Assembly (NCBI GenBank): GCA_030685235.1
Contig: MU839148.1
Location: 124,001 to 188,000 of the forward strand
From: Copromyces sp. CBS 386.78
Taxonomy: Eukaryota > Ascomycota > Sordariomycetes > Sordariales > Sordariaceae
Length of the DNA: 64,000 nt
Direction: 5' to 3'
The notes below the pieces were generated by a model. The model was not told where the DNA came from. It did not search any database and saw only the letters and a list, made by a program, of their open reading frames with translations. Made by a program: the position numbers and the translations under genes. How positions within the stretch are numbered: position 1 is the stretch's first letter; every line of letters begins with the position of its first letter. Positions 25,998-36,564 of the stretch are shown piece by piece.

Positions 25998-28900
25998 ATG
26001 GCCATGGTCAGTGCCGTAGCATTAGCATTGAATTTCCATCCTCTCGCAAAAGTGCCCATGTCGGAACCACTGGCAGGCCACCACCCGCAGTCGCAACCGC
26101 CGTCGCATTCAATCGTCGAACCGTCGCAGTCGCAATTACAGCAGGACCACCACCCTACCGTTCCTACCTTCATCAGGCAAGTCAGGGCCATGTTCGGTCT
26201 CACGGGGTCTGGTCACGCTGAAGCTCACGATCCCCAATTGCCCGAGCTCCTCCCCAAGCTCCCCAACTTTGGACCGGACCTGGACCTAGGAGACCTGGGG
26301 CTGCCGGCCGATCTGTCTGCGTCCAAACTGCCGCTCCAAGGCCATACCATCTCTTGTGGTTCAGACACCACCACTCCATTGCCAAGGTCCGCGGGTGCTG
26401 CCGATCCGCATCTCCTCATCCAGGACCACAACCAATTCGACCACCAATTCCCAGTCCACCAGCCAGTTCTCACAAGTTGCCCACAAACAACCTCCAATCT
26501 CGACGACGCCACAACCGCTACTTCCGCTTCTGCCGCTGCCATCTCGTCAATCTCGTCAACAACACAGCCGACCTCAGCAACGCCATCGCTCTTCGTCTCC
26601 GAGGGCACCTTTTTGCTGCCAGCCGACGACGACTATCCCGGCCCCGGCCCCTCCTCCAATTGCCGCGACTCCTTTGCTTCTGCCATTCTCGACGATCCCT
26701 TCTTCTGCCAACCCGTTGGCGCGCCCAATCGTCCCAATACCCGTACCTTCGACACTGCCACCACGCCTGATTCCCATCCTAGTCCGGCTCCCAGTCACGT
26801 AGCGCCCAGTCCGAGTCCGGGTCCTAGTCCCAGTCCCCAGTCCGAATCGACTTATAGCTATAATCGCAATGATCCGCAACAACCGTGGCCTCCGCCTCGC
26901 AAAGAGTCTCTGAGAGTCGACAGCCCAACGCCGTGGGTGAGCCTCCCGCATACTACTACCACCTTGCATACTATACTTTTCTTTTTTAGCCAGACAAACA
27001 GTTGAACTGACATGGCATGACTTGGTTTCGCAAGTTCGATCATTCGCGATCGGGACGTGCCATGGCATCCATAAACATTGCCGTCATTGGCGCCTACGGC
27101 GCGGGCAAATCCTCCTTCGTCCAGCGAGCTTTCCGCCTGCAACGACCGCCCGAGCTAAACGTCTCGACTCTGCGCATGGAAATCGACGGCACCCGATACC
27201 TCGTTACCCTCGTAGAACTTGATCTTGACGGCTTCAAAGATCTGGACCCTGGCCAGTCGATACAATGGCCCAAACAAATAGACGGCCATATGGTCGCCCG
27301 CATGGACGGCGCCCTGATTCTGTACGACGTCACCAACACGGACAGCGTCCATGATCTTTCCCCAACCATGAGTGAGCTTCTCCAGCTGTCCCCTTCTTCC
27401 CAATGCGTCCCCAAGAGACACTTGTCTGACAATACCCGTCTGTGCCGCAGCTTCCCTGGCCAACTCCTCCCTACCAACCATACTTGTCGCGACAAAATGT
27501 GATACCCCTGCGAGCATACGGCAGCTGGATATGAACGCCGTAGCACACAGCTTTCCCTCGTGTGTTGCCCATCTTAGGATCTCGTCCAATATTCCCGGCG
27601 GCGCTCGTGAAACCCTCTTGACCATGATCGACGCCATCCTGGCCAACAGAAGAGGTAAGTGGAAGATTGCACATGCTAGCATTCTCACGCGGCTATTGCC
27701 CCCGTTGATCCACGATGGCTCCATCCCGGTGCTCCACGAACAGGAGGCCTATATGCCTTGTCATAGAAACACAAGACATAAAAGCATCCTACAGGGCAGG
27801 GCTAACGTGTCTCGTAAGCAGGGGCGCAAGAGAGGCCGCAAAGGTCGGTTTCGAGACGAAGAGCTGCTTCAGCTGCCAACCTGGATGCTCCCCCCGAAGT
27901 CAACGGTCGTCCCATCAGCCAACACAGCAAACACGGCAGAGCAAGTTCCGACTTTTCGCTCCTAAAGGGCTTTGCGCCTCCCACCGGTGACGGTCCTCAT
28001 CAGAGATCCCAACTTTCGAGGTCGCCGAGAATGGAATATCTACACGCACAGTACGGCGCCTCCAGCCCGCAACCAACAGACATCCCTGAGGATGGCCCCC
28101 CACATGCTTTGTCCGGCACGCGACGTACGCCAGGGATACGGTTGGAAAAGGGATCGGAAACGTTCTTGGACGTTGAAGAGTCGGATCCAGAAAGTCACCG
28201 TTTATCAGACGACGTGGTTATCGTGCAGCGCAACCAGGATTATTTGGACGAAGACGCACCGAAACTTGCCGGCGTTACCTTCGAAGAGCTTGTCGACAGG
28301 ATTATAGCTCCAAAGATGACGAGGGCGGACACCAGCTTTGCCGACATTTTCCTGTGCCTATATAGAAATTTCGCTTCGCCGTGCGAGCTAATGAGCGCAC
28401 TCCTTTCGCGGCTGGACCGCTTAAAGGACGACACAGACATGCCCTCTTTACTAAGCATTGAAAGCCAGATGCGCGTTATTGAGGTTGTCGCGAAATGGCT
28501 CTCCCTTTACCCCGGCGACTTTGCCCGACCAGCAACGAGGAGGAGGTTGGAAGGACTAGTAAGCGACCTGGCAACGAGCGAAGTCTTTTCCGCAGCAGCC
28601 CGGCAGATGAAGGGGAACCTGGAGCAAAAGGTGGTGGACGACGATGACACGTGGTGGGCAAAGGCGGACCCGGTCGACGAAGATGACGAGGAGGCGGGCA
28701 GGGACGTAGGGCGGAGACTCGCCGAGTCTGTGACTTCATTGCAGATTGACGAGTCGGGCGCGTACGATCGTCGACGTCCATCACACAGCTCTGACCTCTC
28801 TGGGGCTGATCCGACCGCGAAATTCACGTACCATTCCATCGAAGACTACGAGCGGGAAGCCGCGGCCTTGGTGCCGTCTCCGCTTCTACCGCTGAACAAA

Positions 28901-29889
28901 ATCCGCTATCACACATTTATGGACGTCGACCCCGATATTGTCGCCGACGAGATCACCCGCATCGATTGGATCATGTTCAGCTCTATCCGCATTCGCGATA
29001 TGGTACGCCACGTCAGCCTTCCCGCCGACCAGAAAGAGAAATGCCGCAGTCTCAAGAACGTCAACCGCATGGTCGCCCACTTCAACCACATCGCCCAATG
29101 GGTCTCCAACATGATCCTCATCCGCGACAAAGCCAAACACCGCGCGCCCTGCCTGGAACGGTTCATGGTCATTGCCCAGGGACTGCGCACGAGGAACAAC
29201 TACAACGGCCTGGCCGCCGTCTTGGCCGGTATCAACGGCACCGCCATCCACCGACTAGCGCAGACGCGAAATTTAGTCTCGCAGGATGTACAGAAGCGGT
29301 TCGCCCGGCTGGTCCTGCTCATGGGCACACAAAAGAGCCACTTTGCTTACCGGCTGGCCTGGGAGAACACTCCGCTACCGAGGATCCCGTTCATCCCCTT
29401 GCACAGACGTGATCTGGTTTCGGCGGAGGAGGGAAGCAGGACGTTTGTGGGACCGAATAATGATCGGATTAATTGGAAGAAGTACGAGGTGCTTGGGGAG
29501 GTGTTGCTGCCTATAATGAGGAGTCAGGGACAGCCGTATCCGAACTTAACCAAGCACGAGCCTAGTAGGGAGTTGATTCTTGACGTGAAGATGCCGACGG
29601 ATGAAGAGGTCAGTCTTTTTTGTTCAGATTATCCCCTTCTGCTTCGGGACTTCCTTTGTTTCCCCCCTTTGCCCCTGACGACTACCCCTGCATTTCCTTT
29701 ATGTGTCTATGTGCTGGATCTGTCCCTGCGTTTCCCGAATCTCAATCCACCAATCGCTTTCAAGATCTTTGCTGACCCGTCTTCTCTCTCCTACAGGATA
29801 TCTACCAGCGCAGTATAACAGTAGAGCCGTCAACAGGTGGCGAGTCAACCACCAAGAAGAAATTCGCTTGGCTCGTAAACAAATCTTAA
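25998..29889 (+). CDS. Ras guanine-nucleotide exchange factor with an N-terminal Ras-like P-loop domain
   Basis: Five exons: 25998-26936, 27035-27371, 27451-27654, 27822-29608, 29797-29889. They join in frame to 1119 residues; introns 1-4 have donors GTGAGC, GTGAGC, GTAAGT, GTCAGT and each has a CTGAC or CTAAC branch site. Residues 1-313 are Pro/Ser/Thr-rich and low-complexity. Residues 326-490 are a Ras-like fold with an intact P-loop GAYGAGKS (332-339) and a TKCD base-binding motif (440-443), but no DxxGQ motif (L-D-L-D-G instead). Residues 645-763 are the RasGEF N-terminal (REM) domain and 858-1083 the CDC25-type catalytic domain, with N-N-Y-N-G-L-A-A-V-L-A-G-I-N at 952 onward. It should load GTP onto Ras in the cytosol or at the membrane. 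The start is the first ATG after a stop with purine at -3. The true N-terminus is the least certain part; ATG at 27062 is the fallback. Confidence 0.9.
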
Positions 29890-31745
29890 TACGGGTAGAA
29901 AGCAGGGAGATGAACCGAAGAGCAAGGCGTTGTAGGTGTAGCCGGGATTCCGAGCAAAGGTTCTGTAATACCAAAGGCAAAAAGGAAAAGGGAGGGAAGG
30001 AAGAAATGATGCAGGGATGGATGAATGGATAGTAGGGAGATTAAGACATGGGGTCGGGAATCCATGACTTGACATGGCAGAGATAGTGGCATGGTCATAT
30101 CCTTCTGACACACATAACTGTACCAAAGACCAAACTTATCCTAAAGCCCATTCAGAGGGTAGATAAAGAAGCACTCACAACGAAACTGACTCAAGACTAG
30201 GGAATGCTTCGATGATGAAGATATTCCTTGAGGCAAAGAAACCCCAGTGTTGAAGTTCAATTCCAGGATCGGAGCATTTGTGTTAATCGCCATGGTGTGT
30301 TCCTAGGAGAAGATCTGACAACGAAGCACAAGTACATGATCATGGATGATGACTATCTAACTGGACGATACGTATCTAAAGCTAGTATTCTGCCTTATCC
30401 GTCTAGCCGAGCTCATCAACCCCATCAACCGGTCCAACACATGCAACAATGCGGTTACATGTCGGCACTACCTCGTATATCTTGTCTTTAGGTAACCGGC
30501 TTCGTCGACAACGGACTGATGATACCGGTGTCTATATACATACACACTCCCATCTCACATGCTAGATTCCAGGTGGAAAAAAATACACTGCTACTAAAAC
30601 ACATAACCAAATGCTCCAATGTAATTACTATCGTTCATTGACAAGACGGGAGAGAGTAATGTAAGACTCTAGAGAGGTCAATTCCTTTTTTATATATTTT
30701 TTTTACTTTAGTATCCTAGTTGAATGCTAACTAAAGTGCTCTTGTGTACCGTATTTGCTGCGGTTGGATGCTCAGCGTAAACACCAAACTATCCATTGCG
30801 ATGCACGTCTCCACCCTCAACAAGTATTCGACTTCAGCCAGTGGCACATGTTCAACTCCTTTTTTGCATCTTCACCGATAAGTACGAAAACTAAAAAGAT
30901 CAAGATTCGATTCCCTATTGTTTCCACAATGTAATATCAATAAAAAAAAAGAAAGGAAAAAAGTTTAAAAAAATGGGAGTTGACATCTCCATCTCAACGC
31001 TCTATCCCAAACCCCCAGCGATCGTAATCCAGCGCGCCACCTGACGGTGAAGATGCCTCTGCAGAGTGGAACCTCCCTCAAGTGTCATCTTCATTGCTTA
31101 GGGCCACGCGCAGCATCGCAGGCTACCCGTGCGAGTGGGTGACCACCGCAAGGTTCGTGCTGGGCGCCGCTGGGCTTCCAGATTTGGACATGGAATAGAG
31201 CAAGCTTGAGAAAATCAAGTGCCTTCAAACCCACCTTGACCATTACAGTCGAAAGTTTGGTCGTTGGATCTAATACATATACCCCAAACCATGGTTCTAG
31301 GGGCCGTTGGGCGGTACCTGTGGGGTGCTCAGTGGGTGGGTGGTCTGTGCAGCGTGCCAAGGAGAGAGGTGATAAGATAAGGACTTGGAGATGTCGCGAC
31401 AGGCGCGCTTCGTATTGGGAACTTCGTCATGGAATTGTTCAAGCTCCAAGTCACCAACGACAAAAGAAGTCAAGGCCGCAAAGTCTGTTGACCGTAGACG
31501 GTCCAGGTAGCTGTGCAGACACAAGATGTGCAGGTGGTAACCAAGTATGTTTGACCTCATTCTCCTTTCTCAATTGCGCTCCTCAGTGTAGATAGCTAAC
31601 CACCCTCGACTTGCACAGCAACAGACCTTAAGGGGTTGTGATACCACTACGAGAGCTTCCCGCTCGAACTTCCGCTCATTACGAGAGCCACGAGACGAAC
31701 ACACACGATCACTCCCGACTGACCGAACCCCATCGAAAGCCGAAA
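29890..31745. other. Intergenic stretch between the RasGEF and PIG-H genes
   Basis: Includes the RasGEF 3' UTR and the PIG-H promoter. A/T-rich tracts near 30685-30715 and 30940-30975 could hold polyadenylation signals. Short open frames (for example 30228-30491) have no recognisable similarity. I see no RNA gene. Confidence 0.5.
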
Positions 31746-32516
31746 ATGCTCACAACAACACCCTACCTCACCACCCGGCGACCATCGCCCACCACCGCCG
31801 AATTCACCCTAACCACCTGCCCACCTCTCACCCTCCCGCTCCGAGCCGCTTTATTCGGCGTCCTTTGCCTGCGCTTCATCGCCGTCCTCTCCGTCATTAT
31901 TGGCATCTACTCAGCCTTCTTCCACCCGTCAGGTTTACTTCCTCCACCCATCTTCCCCTCCGGCCGCATCACCCTCCTCGACTTCGACCTCAACAATTTC
32001 TTGTTACACATGCTGCACCTCCTCTACGTCTCCTCCCCGGGGCAATCTCTCGCCCACCTCGCCGTCTCCCTCCCGCCCTACGCAGTCCTCGCCCTGTCAG
32101 GGATAACGGCGTACATAGCCCTGTTCGCAAGGATCCACACCACCGAATCCCTCCTCGTCCTACGCGGGCTGGGGATTCAAATGTCGAGCAACGTAGGCGG
32201 AGGGTATTTTCGTTTGGGAGGAGGCACGTATATGAAGAGGACGCGGTTCATTCCGACGGAAAAGATCCAGGATATATTGATCAACGAGGCGTTTAAAGGG
32301 TTCGAGGTCAGGTATTACTTGGTGATTGTGGTGGAGGGCGAGGAGGATGTCGTGGTTTGCTTTCCGAGACTGTTGCCGAGGCGGAAGATTGTTGAAAAGG
32401 TGTGGAGGGGTGCGAGGGGGTGTTTGTATGAGAAGGATGGACCTGTGATGAGCGCGGGGGCTGGAGGGGGGAGTACACATAATGGGAACTGGAGAGGGGG
32501 GAATGAAAAGGGATGA
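31746..32516 (+). CDS. GPI15: PIG-H/Gpi15 subunit of the GPI-GlcNAc transferase complex
   Basis: Single exon, 256 residues. PIG-H proteins are ER-membrane subunits of the complex that transfers GlcNAc from UDP-GlcNAc to phosphatidylinositol, the first step of GPI-anchor synthesis. Two hydrophobic segments are visible (about residues 36-58 and 103-128). They are followed by the conserved PIG-H region (about 132-230), with E-S-L-L-V-L-R-G-L-G-I-Q, then R-F-I-P-x-E-K-I-Q-D-I-L-I-N-E, Y-Y-L-V-I-V-V and V-V-C-F-P-R-L-L-P-R. Length is close to fungal relatives. The ATG at 31746 has A at -3 and fits the family; the in-frame ATG at 31638 would add 36 polar residues and is less likely. The C-terminal tail is Gly-rich. 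Confidence 0.88.
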   Translation: MLTTTPYLTTRRPSPTTAEFTLTTCPPLTLPLRAALFGVLCLRFIAVLSVIIGIYSAFFHPSGLLPPPIFPSGRITLLDFDLNNFLLHMLHLLYVSSPGQSLAHLAVSLPPYAVLALSGITAYIALFARIHTTESLLVLRGLGIQMSSNVGGGYFRLGGGTYMKRTRFIPTEKIQDILINEAFKGFEVRYYLVIVVEGEEDVVVCFPRLLPRRKIVEKVWRGARGCLYEKDGPVMSAGAGGGSTHNGNWRGGNEKG

Positions 32517-33215
32517 TAATTTGCCCCTATACGTTTGGAAGCTTCTAGGAAGCTCACCATAAAATTGCTGACAGCGGAGCGGGCGTTCTTGTTTACTTGG
32601 TTTCACTGGTGTTTAGACACCAGATCTTCTACCATTCCTATATACCACTACTTACTTGCTATCTGTCGATCGAAGACATATTTCAACCAAATTGCAGCAG
32701 CATCTTGGCAATGGTAGTGACACAAGTGTTGTCGCCCTCCTCTGTACGGACAAATGCGAGAAGGTTCGGCCTCCAGGCTCTCGAACATTTTCAACAGTAT
32801 GTGCCGATGGGGCTCTCTTGTCTTGTGGATGGCTGACAAAGACTCTGAACTTGAAAGGAAATAAGTGGGCCAATACCGGTGGCTATTCATCCGACGACTC
32901 CCAAGTATCACAATAGGCATGCCTTCCGGCCCCGGCCTCTTGCTAGGGCCTGGAATCGGTCTGAGACAAGATCGGTGAAGTAGAGTCCGGTCTGGGGCAA
33001 GATATCAAGCTTAATCAGACCTGAAAACCTGGTTGAAGAAAATCGGTCTTCTTCATGGCGCGCTTGAGTAACCTACATCACGGCAACATCAGGAACATCC
33101 CGTTGTGGGCGTGCATGTATCATATCCGTCTCTCGACCTAGACCGTGACGCGCCCGTGGTTTCCTTGGACTTATGCTGTAGCTCCCGAATGATACTGAAT
33201 CTTGCATTTTTGATA
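32517..33215. other. Convergent intergenic stretch (PIG-H and Pus3 3' ends)
   Basis: About 700 bases between two stop codons facing each other. It holds the two 3' UTRs and nothing else I can support. The short open frames here overlap on both strands. Confidence 0.55.
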
Positions 33216-35051
33216 TCATAAACCTAAAGCCACTCGACTAGAAGCCTCCTCAACAGCCGGCTGCACATCCCCAGCCTTCTTCGAGCGTCCACCTTTCTTG
33301 TTCTTATCCTTCTGCTCCCTAATCGCGCTTCTCCAGTTCTTCGTCTGCGTCATCTCCTCCGCGTCTTTGAACCCAAACCCTTGCGCATACTTATCATTGA
33401 CCTCCTTCGCCGAAGCCAACAGCTGCCTCTTGAACAGCGCGGTATACGAGCCTCGGAACTGGGCCTTGTTTCCGCCCTCGTAGACCTTCTTGATCCCCTT
33501 GGGCGGCGCAGAAGGAGCACCCTTGGTGATCAACCTCCTCTCGATATCCGGCTTGGTCGCCACAAAGTTCAGCAGCCGGTTCGCCAAGATCTCATCCATC
33601 TTCCTCTCGCGCCAGGTGCCCCAGAGCTCCGTCACCAGGCCCTGCGCGCCGTACAGGCTCATCGGGTCGTCCTCGCCCTGCCACACCCAGTCGATGGAGT
33701 CGACCATTTCAACATCGCCTCCGGCCTGCGGGTCGTGCGAGTCCCTGCCATTACCGCTGCTGGTACCGGGAACGGCGCCGGCTTCCTCGTCCGGCAGCTC
33801 GGGGAAGATGCAGTCCCACAAGACCAGGGGAACCTCATCGGCCATCACGTAGTTCGGCTTGCGCGGGTTCTTCTCCACGTCGAGAAGCTGCTGGACGATC
33901 GACGGCGGCTCGAGGCCCTGGCCTACGAGAAAGAGGACAGCCACCATGTGACGGATCTGATGCCACAGGAAGGCGGAGCCGCGCACGTGGAAGTAGTACA
34001 CCTTGGGGTGCGAACCCTCGCTACCAGCGAGCGGTTGGAATTCCGGCAGCCCCAGGTACGGCAGGTCGGATTCGACGTCCTTCACCTCGACAATGTCGGA
34101 CTCGAAGATGCGCCGGCTGAAGTTGGTGATCTGCTTGCCCGGGTCGATCTTGCAGAAGTTGCGGAAATCGTGCACGCCCTCGAACATCTTGGCGGCCTCG
34201 CGCATCTTGTCGATGTTGAGCCATCCTTGCTTCTCGTGTTTCTTCTGGCCCGACGCCGAGGGCTCCAGGGAGGAGGGCATCGGCGCGAAGGCGGGTTGCG
34301 TGAAGAAGTACCGGTATTGCCGCTCGCGGCAGGAGAAGCGGGCGGAGAAGTTGGGCGGGAGAGCCGGCGCCCAGGCCATGATGCGAATGTCCGGGGGTAG
34401 GAGCCGGTTCAGAACCCGGCAGTAGGGGATCTCGTCGGCGATGGGATCCCACTCGGGCTTTTGGTGGTCTACGTCGGTGGCCTTCTCTGCTTCTTGCTGC
34501 TGACCCTCGGTCATCACCACGTCGTCTCCGCCATTTCCTCCCGTCTGTTCTGGCTCCTCCTTTGGCAGCGGCTTGTTACTCCTTACCCGGATACCGATAA
34601 CCTGACCGAAAGCGCTGACGCCCCTATCCGTGCGTCCACACTTGGAGTATTCCCAGGGACCAAAATCGACCTCGTCTGGCCTCTCAGGGAAAATAAGGCA
34701 GCTCTTGACGAGTGCCTTCCACAGCTCCTCCTCGACGCTCGGCATCTTGGCCGACGACTGATACTCGAAGCCATTGTAGTTCTTGCCGAGGTAGGCGAAC
34801 TTGAGCGCGATCAAGCGGGTAGAGTACTTCCCCGGGTCAAACTTGGCGGCCTTCTTCTTTTTCTTTTCGGCAGCCTTCAATTCGGCTTCTGTCGAAGTTA
34901 CCGCGGCGGCAAGGACCCTCTCCTCTGCCCTCTCCTGCCTTTGGATCTCGGGTGCCAGTCCCTGCCTTCGCAGCTCATCCTCTAGCTCCTGTATCCGCTT
35001 GACCAGGCTCTCCTTCGGCCACCGATCGTAGTTTGCTGGTTTGGGCGCCAT
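33216..35051 (-). CDS. DEG1: tRNA pseudouridine(38/39) synthase, Deg1/Pus3 type
   Basis: Single exon, 611 residues from the ATG at 35051, which has a strong context (ACCAAAATGG). TruA-family enzyme that isomerises uridine to pseudouridine at positions 38/39 of the tRNA anticodon stem. Visible features: an N-terminal Leu/Glu/Lys-rich helix (about 10-70) typical of Pus3, Y-L-G-K-N-Y-N-G-F-E-Y-Q (about 87-98), the catalytic loop C-G-R-T-D-R-G-V-S-A with Asp142, the R-E-R-Q-Y-R-Y tract, D-F-R-N-F-C-K, and F-L-W-H-Q-I-R-H-M-V, the second conserved TruA motif. An acidic insert rich in Q/E precedes the P-I-A-D-E-I-P-Y-C-R-V-L-N-R-L-L-P segment. The C-terminus is Lys-rich. The frame stays open to an upstream in-frame ATG at 35240, giving 674 residues; see findings. 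Confidence 0.9.
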   Translation of the reverse strand: MAPKPANYDRWPKESLVKRIQELEDELRRQGLAPEIQRQERAEERVLAAAVTSTEAELKAAEKKKKKAAKFDPGKYSTRLIALKFAYLGKNYNGFEYQSSAKMPSVEEELWKALVKSCLIFPERPDEVDFGPWEYSKCGRTDRGVSAFGQVIGIRVRSNKPLPKEEPEQTGGNGGDDVVMTEGQQQEAEKATDVDHQKPEWDPIADEIPYCRVLNRLLPPDIRIMAWAPALPPNFSARFSCRERQYRYFFTQPAFAPMPSSLEPSASGQKKHEKQGWLNIDKMREAAKMFEGVHDFRNFCKIDPGKQITNFSRRIFESDIVEVKDVESDLPYLGLPEFQPLAGSEGSHPKVYYFHVRGSAFLWHQIRHMVAVLFLVGQGLEPPSIVQQLLDVEKNPRKPNYVMADEVPLVLWDCIFPELPDEEAGAVPGTSSGNGRDSHDPQAGGDVEMVDSIDWVWQGEDDPMSLYGAQGLVTELWGTWRERKMDEILANRLLNFVATKPDIERRLITKGAPSAPPKGIKKVYEGGNKAQFRGSYTALFKRQLLASAKEVNDKYAQGFGFKDAEEMTQTKNWRSAIREQKDKNKKGGRSKKAGDVQPAVEEASSRVALGL

Positions 35052-35790
35052 TTTGGTCGCCTCCTGTGAAAGGATAGTTGGTCCTTGAGCGAACGTCCGT
35101 AGTTGGACCTTGATATTTCTGTTGAGCTTGGACGTGAAATCCCCAATAATCGATTTGGATAATATTCCACCGCCAACACCAATGGCTTTGCCACGTGCCT
35201 TCAGGAGATCAAGTGTCCGAATGGACCTTGGACTACTCATGCAAACCGGCTGCGTTTACGAGTGTCTCCCTTCCTCAAAACCAGGTTGTTTTCTGGTTGG
35301 TCAGTTAGCAGCCGCTTTGCATGTTTTGCTGATTTAGACATACCCACTTTGTGAGTAAGTTCGCGCAAACTTTCACCAAATTCCGTGTGGATGATATACC
35401 GGCCCTGATGTTGTGAGATGCAAAACGGGCGATTCGCGAAAAAGAGCAATGACAGTTTCACTTGAACGAGACTTGGGGTCGTCTCATCGACGGCGTCTCG
35501 GCGTGTGCCCGCATGGAGTTTCTCAAATATTGTGGGGACAGATGTCTTGGGCTTTCCACTTCTGGCACGCTCTCATCCCGTCGGCAGGCAACAGGGCTGT
35601 TATCTTATCGATAACAGATGGCTCTCCCTCAGGTCTTGGCGGGAGCTCCCGTCTCCTGAGTCTCCCACCTGTGAGCTGACAAGGTCACTCGCAAAGAACG
35701 GCTGAACAGCATCTTGCAGGTAACTGTTGAGCAGCTTATTGTTTTTCAAGAATTTCCTCTTTTTGTCGTCGAGGCTACGTTTTGTTCGTC
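35052..35790. promoter_or_regulatory. Divergent promoter between Pus3 (-) and the Rho-like GTPase (+)
   Basis: The two start codons point away from each other across 739 bases, so both promoters must lie here. Up to 35240 the minus strand is open and may encode a Pus3 N-terminal extension. I see no canonical TATA box close to either start. Confidence 0.5.
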
Positions 35791-36533
35791 ATGGAGTCAC
35801 AAACAATCACGATACTTCTCGTGGGTGATGAGAGATGCGGAAAGTCAACCTTTCTATCGTCAGTGAATATCCTGAATGATACAGCTGTACACTGCATCTA
35901 ATCCTACATGTGCCATTAATCCAACACAAGACAAGGCAAGCCAATTCACTAACACACCCATCCAGGAGAATCAGCAGAGGCCGTCACAACCTGAAAGGCA
36001 GAGCTTCCGTTATCCTTCTCAGGGACCTCGACCAGCCCTTCATCTTTGATATCCGCACTCGCCGCGGTGAGTATCGGTTCGAATTCTACGACACTTCCAG
36101 TCCAGAAAGCTGGAGGCTTCTTCGACCCGACCTAGTCATCCTTTGCTATGACATTAGCCTGAGGCTCAGTCTGATTAACCTCCAAAGAGTGGTGAGCGCC
36201 GATCCCAACTAGATTGAACCGAAACCTTCGAGAAACTGATATATTGCGCAGTGGAACAAAGAGGCTCGGACAGCGGGCGTAACCGGCGACACAACCCCGG
36301 TGCTTATGCTGGGCCTCAAGCGAGATCTGCGATCCGAGGATGACCCCAACGGTATCATCTACCCGCAGGAGGCGTATCGCATTGCGCAAGAGATGAGGTC
36401 AGACAAATACATGGAATGCTCCGCGGTGACTGGCGAGCTGCTGGAAGAGGTGTTTGACGATATATGTACAACGGCGTTGCGGACGATAACTTCCGAGGGC
36501 GGGCAAAGCGAAGCAGGATGCGTAATCCTATAA
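35791..36533 (+). CDS. Atypical Rho-like small GTPase with C-terminal CaaX box
   Basis: Three exons (35791-35858, 35966-36191, 36252-36533) joining to 191 residues. Introns have GTCAGT and GTGAGC donors and CAG acceptors; an ACTAAC-like branch site lies in intron 1. P-loop G-D-E-R-C-G-K-S (12-19). The switch II motif is D-T-S-S-P-E (65-70) instead of D-T-A-G-Q-E, so the catalytic Gln is absent and Gly is replaced. L-R-P follows, as in Rho proteins. The base-binding motif is G-L-K-R-D-L-R (119-125), then E-C-S-A-V-T-G-E, both Rho-like. The last four residues C-V-I-L form a CaaX box ending in Leu, predicting geranylgeranylation and membrane attachment. The missing Gln suggests slow or no GTP hydrolysis. 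No Rho insert helix beyond a short acidic stretch (127-130) is obvious. Family placement inside Rho is not certain. Confidence 0.85.
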
Positions 36534-36564
36534 GTTACTGAAAGCTGTCGTTATGTCCGGCCGT
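36534..36564. other. 31-bp gap between convergent stop codons
   Basis: The Rho-like gene ends at 36533 and RPC9 (minus strand) ends at 36565. The 3' UTRs must overlap, each running into the coding sequence of the other gene. Confidence 0.85.

Noticed and set aside
27017..27502. Reading the Ras-like domain as a separate small-GTPase gene
   Set aside because: The frame runs through clear introns into the RasGEF with matching phases, and the separate reading would end without G4/G5 motifs.
30228..30491. 87-codon frame after the RasGEF
   Set aside because: No ATG at its start and no recognisable similarity; lies in the expected 3' UTR/intergenic zone.
33381..34400. 339-codon open frame on the plus strand
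   Set aside because: Fully antisense to Pus3, whose minus-strand frame carries all conserved TruA motifs; high GC makes antisense frames long.
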